A stretch of 64,000 nucleotides of DNA from Actinobacteria bacterium UBA6100 (GTDB taxonomy: Bacteria > Actinomycetota > Coriobacteriia > Anaerosomatales > Anaerosomataceae): the NCBI GenBank assembly GCA_002423585.1, contig DIWS01000013.1:1-64000 (forward strand), written 5' to 3'. The first letter of the stretch is position 1, and the number at the start of each line of letters is the position of its first letter. The notes under the pieces were generated by a model. That model searched no databases. It was not told the origin of the DNA and was given only the letters and a program-made list of their open reading frames with translations. The translations under genes and the position numbers were made by a program. Of the stretch, positions 59,003 to 64,000 are shown piece by piece.

Positions 59003-61285
59003 CTATTCTCGCGCGGCCGCTTCGAGTCCGCGTACGAGGTGATCGCAGAGCATCTCCGGCTGCGGGGCTCCGCCTTCGGCGTCAGTGACTTCGAACGTGT
59101 CGTCGGCCACGCCTGCGAGCGTGGTGATGGTGGCGCGACGGATGTCCAGGCCGAACGCGTCGATCACCCGCGCGAGGTCATGCAGCAGTCCCATCCGGTC
59201 GTCCGTCCGCACGCGCACACGCGTGCTGAACGAGGTGCGCGGCCCGATCTCCACGCGCGTCTCGGCCGTTATCGACCGCGTCGGGTAGTGGAGCCGTCGC
59301 TCCGCCAGGCGCACCTCGAGATCGATCCGGTCGGTGAGCGCACCGCCGAGCATGCGTTCGAAGCGGCTCAGCACGTTCGTATCGATGGCCGCGCGCGTGG
59401 CCGAGGTGACCGCGAAGGTGTCGAGCGCGACGCCGTTGCGTGCGGTGAACGCCTCGGCGGCCAATACGTCGATGCCCGTGAGCGCGAAGGTCCCGCTCAC
59501 TGTGGCGAAGAGACCCGGGCGGTCGCGGGTGACCACATCCACCAGCCAGGTCCCCTCGGCGGGACCGCCGCGCACCCCGATCCCGAAGCGCCCCGGTGCG
59601 CCGGGTCCGGCGATCGACTGCACCAGACGCGCGTCGCGCAACACGTCGGCGGCCGAGCGGCGGGCGAGGTAACGTAGCGGCGCCTGCTCGAGGAATGCCA
59701 GCACCGTACGCGATGCACCAGCCGAAGCGGCTGCCCTGATCGCGCCGGCCCGGGTCGCCTCGGCGGCTTGAACGATCCCGGCGCCATCGATGTCCGGAGA
59801 CAGTGCGCTCTCGAGCCGCGATGCGAGATCCGCCACGAGCGCCGCGCGCCAGGCGGTCCATACATCAGGTCCGGTCGCGCGCATGTCGGCGACCGTGAGC
59901 GCGAAGAGCAGCGCTACGATCCTCTCCTCGCCCAGGCGCGCTGCAGCCTCGAGCACGGCGTCCTCGTCGGAGGGGTCCGCGTGTGCGGCCAGGTCCGAGA
60001 GCGTGAGATGCTCGGCCACGAGCGTGCGGACGATCGCCGCGGCTTGGGTGTCCAGGCCGAGCGCAAGGGCGGAGCGTTGGGCGGCGACCGCTCCACGCGC
60101 GGCGTGGCCCGCGCTCGACTCGCGTTTGCCGATGTCGTGCGTGAGGGCCGCCACCAGCGTGGCGTCACGCAGCGCCGGTTCCAGGTCGCCGGTGGCGGGA
60201 TTGTCGAGTTCTGCCGCCGCCTCCTGTACGGCGCGCAGCGAGTGCGCCCCCACCGTGAACCGATGGGATAGCGCCGGGCGGCGGAGCGTCATCAGGGGCG
60301 CGAATCCCGGAACGGCCGCGTCGAGCGCGCCGGTATGGGCAGCGATCTCGGCGTCGGCAAGCGCACTCGAGCCGCCGGAGGCGAGGGCGCGCAGGTCCGC
60401 GAGGGAGAAGCGTTCGGCTCGCTGTGGGCGGTGTCTGTTCAGGCGTTCCCGAACGGCGAGGAGTGTGTGATGTGTGTTGGCGAGAGCCCGCTGCACCGCG
60501 TCGGCGTCGAGGCCGGGGAGATCCGCATCATCGAGCGTGAGCAGGTTCGTTCCGCGACCGTTGGCCGCGTGCAGGATCCATCGCGCCGCAGTGAGGGTCT
60601 CGAGCGAAGCGTCGACGCGCTCCGCCTCGTCGGCAGAGAGCAGCCGCGCGTGCCACAGCGGCTCGGTGGTGTCGGTGGGTCGATCCGCGCTCAGCGCCGC
60701 GTGCCATACGAGTTCGTCGATGTCCCGCTGGCCGCCGGCGCCGTCCTTGAGGTCGGGCTCGAGCATGTACGGCGAGCCGGGCCGGTCCCGCCCGAGGATC
60801 GCAGCCCTGAGTGAGCGTGCGTCGCGGCGCATCCGCGTAAACGCCTCGGTCATCACCCGCTCGGCGAGTGAGATGTCGCCCGCCAGGGGTCGTGCGGTGA
60901 GGAAGCCCGTGGCGTTGCGCATGTCTTCGCCGAGTGCTGCGATCTGCGCCTTCGGCGAGCGCACCTGGTGCCCGACGGTGAGTCCGGCGTCCCAGAGCGG
61001 GTAGAGCACCGATCGGATGAGCGGGTCGAGCTCGGCGGAGGTGCCGCGAGAGATGATGAGCAGGTCGATGTCCGAGTGCGGAAGCAACCTGCCGGCACCG
61101 TAGCCACCGAGCGCGAGCAGTGCGAACGGGATCCGGACGGCCTGTGAGGCCTCCTGCACGCACGCGCGGATGGCCTCGTCGGTGAGTGAGGCAAGCGAGC
61201 GGGCCGCGGGAAGCCCCGGCGCCGCGTCCGCGATGAGTCGCGTCCGATGCGCCAGGTACTCTCCGAGCGGCCCGCTCGCGGTCAC
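59003..61285 (-). CDS. glnD: Bifunctional PII uridylyltransferase/uridylyl-removing enzyme
   Basis: 760 residues. The nucleotidyltransferase domain (LLALGGYGAGRLLPHSDIDLLI) is followed by a GlnD-linker region (LEPDLKDGAGGQRDIDELVWHA), the HD hydrolase (LVAALTHDIGKRESSAGHAARG) and two C-terminal ACT domains that sense glutamine (LVDVVTRDRPGLFATVSGTFALTGIDVLAAEAFT and TRVRVRTDDRMGLLHDLARVIDAFGLDIRRATI). It modifies Tyr51 of the PII protein encoded just upstream. GTG 61285 has GAGGAA upstream. Confidence 0.93.
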   Translation of the reverse strand: MTASGPLGEYLAHRTRLIADAAPGLPAARSLASLTDEAIRACVQEASQAVRIPFALLALGGYGAGRLLPHSDIDLLIISRGTSAELDPLIRSVLYPLWDAGLTVGHQVRSPKAQIAALGEDMRNATGFLTARPLAGDISLAERVMTEAFTRMRRDARSLRAAILGRDRPGSPYMLEPDLKDGAGGQRDIDELVWHAALSADRPTDTTEPLWHARLLSADEAERVDASLETLTAARWILHAANGRGTNLLTLDDADLPGLDADAVQRALANTHHTLLAVRERLNRHRPQRAERFSLADLRALASGGSSALADAEIAAHTGALDAAVPGFAPLMTLRRPALSHRFTVGAHSLRAVQEAAAELDNPATGDLEPALRDATLVAALTHDIGKRESSAGHAARGAVAAQRSALALGLDTQAAAIVRTLVAEHLTLSDLAAHADPSDEDAVLEAAARLGEERIVALLFALTVADMRATGPDVWTAWRAALVADLASRLESALSPDIDGAGIVQAAEATRAGAIRAAASAGASRTVLAFLEQAPLRYLARRSAADVLRDARLVQSIAGPGAPGRFGIGVRGGPAEGTWLVDVVTRDRPGLFATVSGTFALTGIDVLAAEAFTARNGVALDTFAVTSATRAAIDTNVLSRFERMLGGALTDRIDLEVRLAERRLHYPTRSITAETRVEIGPRTSFSTRVRVRTDDRMGLLHDLARVIDAFGLDIRRATITTLAGVADDTFEVTDAEGGAPQPEMLCDHLVRGLEAAARE

Positions 61286-61295
61286 GGCGGTTCCT

Positions 61296-62956
<1,661 letters not shown>

Positions 62957-63040
62957 GTGCCACCTTCCTTCTTCCGATCCGGCCCCGGGCACGATCCCTG
63001 TCGCCACGCCCCTTCGTGATTCACAGACTGAAGGGAGGTT

Positions 63041-63056
63041 GTTTCTGGTTCGTGTC
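63041..63056 (-). promoter_or_regulatory. Candidate GlnR box upstream of amtB
   Basis: On the minus strand GACAC-N6-GAAAC, the AC-N9-AC spacing seen before glnA at 28195-28210, 85 bases before the amtB start. One half-site differs from the common GTnAC. Weak on its own but consistent with the GlnR-like gene at 29729. Confidence 0.4.
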
Positions 63057-63101
63057 GCGGGGGTGAAGGTTGGGTGGCGTATCGGGCGCGCGCCGGGAGT
63101 G

Positions 63102-63115
63102 CGAACGTGCGTTCG
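63102..63115 (+). promoter_or_regulatory. SOS box (LexA operator) upstream of uvrA
   Basis: CGAACGTGCGTTCG, perfect dyad with arms CGAAC/GTTCG (extendable by G/C on each side) and an RNRY spacer, 72 bases before the uvrA start. A TACAAT at 63130-63135 is the likely -10 box, so LexA would sit over the -35 region. Confidence 0.85.
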
Positions 63116-63187
63116 CTTTTCGCGCGGCGTACAATGAGATGTTGCAGCCAAACCGCCCTGTCTCCCGCACGGAAGGTCCACCCCCCG

Positions 63188-64000
63188 ATGTCACTCGACC
63201 GCATATCGATCCGCGGCGCACGCGAGCACAACCTCAAGAACATCGATCTGGAGATCCCGCGCGACCGGCTCGTGGTCATCACGGGACTGTCCGGCTCGGG
63301 CAAGTCGAGCCTGGCGTTCGACACCATCTACGCCGAGGGTCAGCGCCGGTACGTCGAGTCGCTCTCGGCGTACGCGCGGCAGTTCCTCGGCCAGATGGAC
63401 AAGCCGGACGTGGATCACATCGAGGGCCTCTCGCCGGCGGTCTCGATCGACCAGAAGACCACGAGCAAGAACCCCCGCTCGACGGTGGGCACCGTGACCG
63501 AGATCTACGACTACCTGCGTCTGCTGTTCGCGCGGGTGGGCATCCCGCACTGCCCGGTCTGCGGCCGCACGATCGAGCGGCAGACGCCCGACCAGATCGT
63601 CGATGCGGTCATGGCGCTGCCCGAAGGCACGAAGTTCCAGGTACTCGCACCCGTGGTCGTGGGGCGCAAGGGCGAGTTCGCGAAGTTGCTGGACGACCTC
63701 AAGGCCGAGGGTTTCACGCGCGTGCGCGTGGACGGCGAGGTGCGCACGCTCGAAGAGGAGATCGCTCTCGACAAGAAGTTCAAGCACACCATCGACGTGG
63801 TCCTCGACCGCCTGGTGATGAAGGACTCCATCCGGCTGCGCCTGGCCGAGAGCGTGGAGATGGCGCTCAAGCTTGCGAACGGGACGCTCACCGTGGCGGT
63901 GACCGATGGCGAGGAGATCGCCTTCTCGCAAGCGTTGGCCTGCCCCGAGCATGGCTTTTCGATGGACGAGCTGCAGCCACGCGACTTCTCCTTCAACGCG
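63188..64000 (+). CDS. uvrA: Excinuclease ABC subunit A, N-terminal part
   Basis: First 271 residues; the gene runs off the right edge. [56 protein letters not shown] is the first ATP-binding site of Uvr[22 protein letters not shown] follows, and CPVCGR starts the first zinc module. Damage recognition subunit of nucleotide excision repair, partner of uvrB at 36006. Divergent from the amtB operon, with a perfect SOS box upstream. Confidence 0.95.
   Translation, partial: MSLDRISIRGAREHNLKNIDLEIPRDRLVVITGLSGSGKSSLAFDTIYAEGQRRYVESLSAYARQFLGQMDKPDVDHIEGLSPAVSIDQKTTSKNPRSTVGTVTEIYDYLRLLFARVGIPHCPVCGRTIERQTPDQIVDAVMALPEGTKFQVLAPVVVGRKGEFAKLLDDLKAEGFTRVRVDGEVRTLEEEIALDKKFKHTIDVVLDRLVMKDSIRLRLAESVEMALKLANGTLTVAVTDGEEIAFSQALACPEHGFSMDELQPRDFSFNA

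Overview
This is a high-GC (roughly two thirds G+C) bacterial chromosome segment. Gene content points to an anaerobic or facultatively anaerobic, deep-branching actinobacterium of the Coriobacteriia/Anaerosomatales kind. The supporting features are an ANTAR-type two-component pair, an orphan GlnR-like OmpR regulator, an S1 protein with four S1 domains, Gram-positive-type SOS boxes, a PPi-type phosphofructokinase, an archaeal-type three-part glutamate synthase beside a fused HdrB-HdrC protein, and LarE. The lineage is inferred; no rRNA gene is present.

Layout. 1-4130: central carbon genes (aldolase fragment, accD-accA, PPi-PFK, class II aldolase). 4137-7891 (minus): MacB/FtsX-type export module with a secreted CARDB-like protein and a Yip1-like membrane protein. 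7980-11174 (minus): SOS-linked UvrD-like helicase and adenine deaminase. 11275-19612: an 8.3 kb integrated element in a tRNA-Leu(CAA) gene, bounded by 55-bp direct repeats and carrying a tyrosine integrase, small DNA-binding proteins, a P-loop replication-type ATPase, zinc-binding proteins and one HK97-fold capsid gene. No terminase, portal, protease or tail genes are seen, so it resembles a phage satellite or a phiRv-like element. 19685-30400: nitrogen region with pdtaS/pdtaR, an ANTAR-type antitermination leader, the hdrBC-gltB1-gltB2-gltB3 operon, glnA and a GlnR-like regulator. 30403-38072: methyltransferase, polA, rpsA, coaE, uvrB. 38081-40946 (minus): a membrane histidine kinase and its response regulator, divergent from a 1362-residue secreted protein. 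45322-48127 (minus): four tandem paralogous membrane-anchored proteins. 48236-52354: ABC-2 exporter and a heavy-metal P-type ATPase. 52392-55180: operator-controlled small protein, UbiB-like kinase and membrane protein. 55177-58977: larE, acs, PASTA protein. 59003-62956 (minus): amtB-glnK-glnD. 63188-end: start of uvrA behind a perfect SOS box.

How it fits together. Nitrogen assimilation dominates: AmtB imports ammonium, the PII protein and GlnD sense nitrogen status, GlnA and the split glutamate synthase assimilate it, and two regulators act in cis (GlnR-like boxes before glnA and amtB, an ANTAR antiterminator before the glutamate synthase operon).

The two most unusual items are: (i) the heavy-metal ATPase, where a UGA sits exactly at the first cysteine of the second HMA metal-binding motif and is followed by a hairpin of bacterial SECIS geometry, suggesting a selenocysteine protein cut in two by conventional gene calling; and (ii) the compact capsid-bearing satellite-like element, with att sites and integrase arm sites readable in the sequence.
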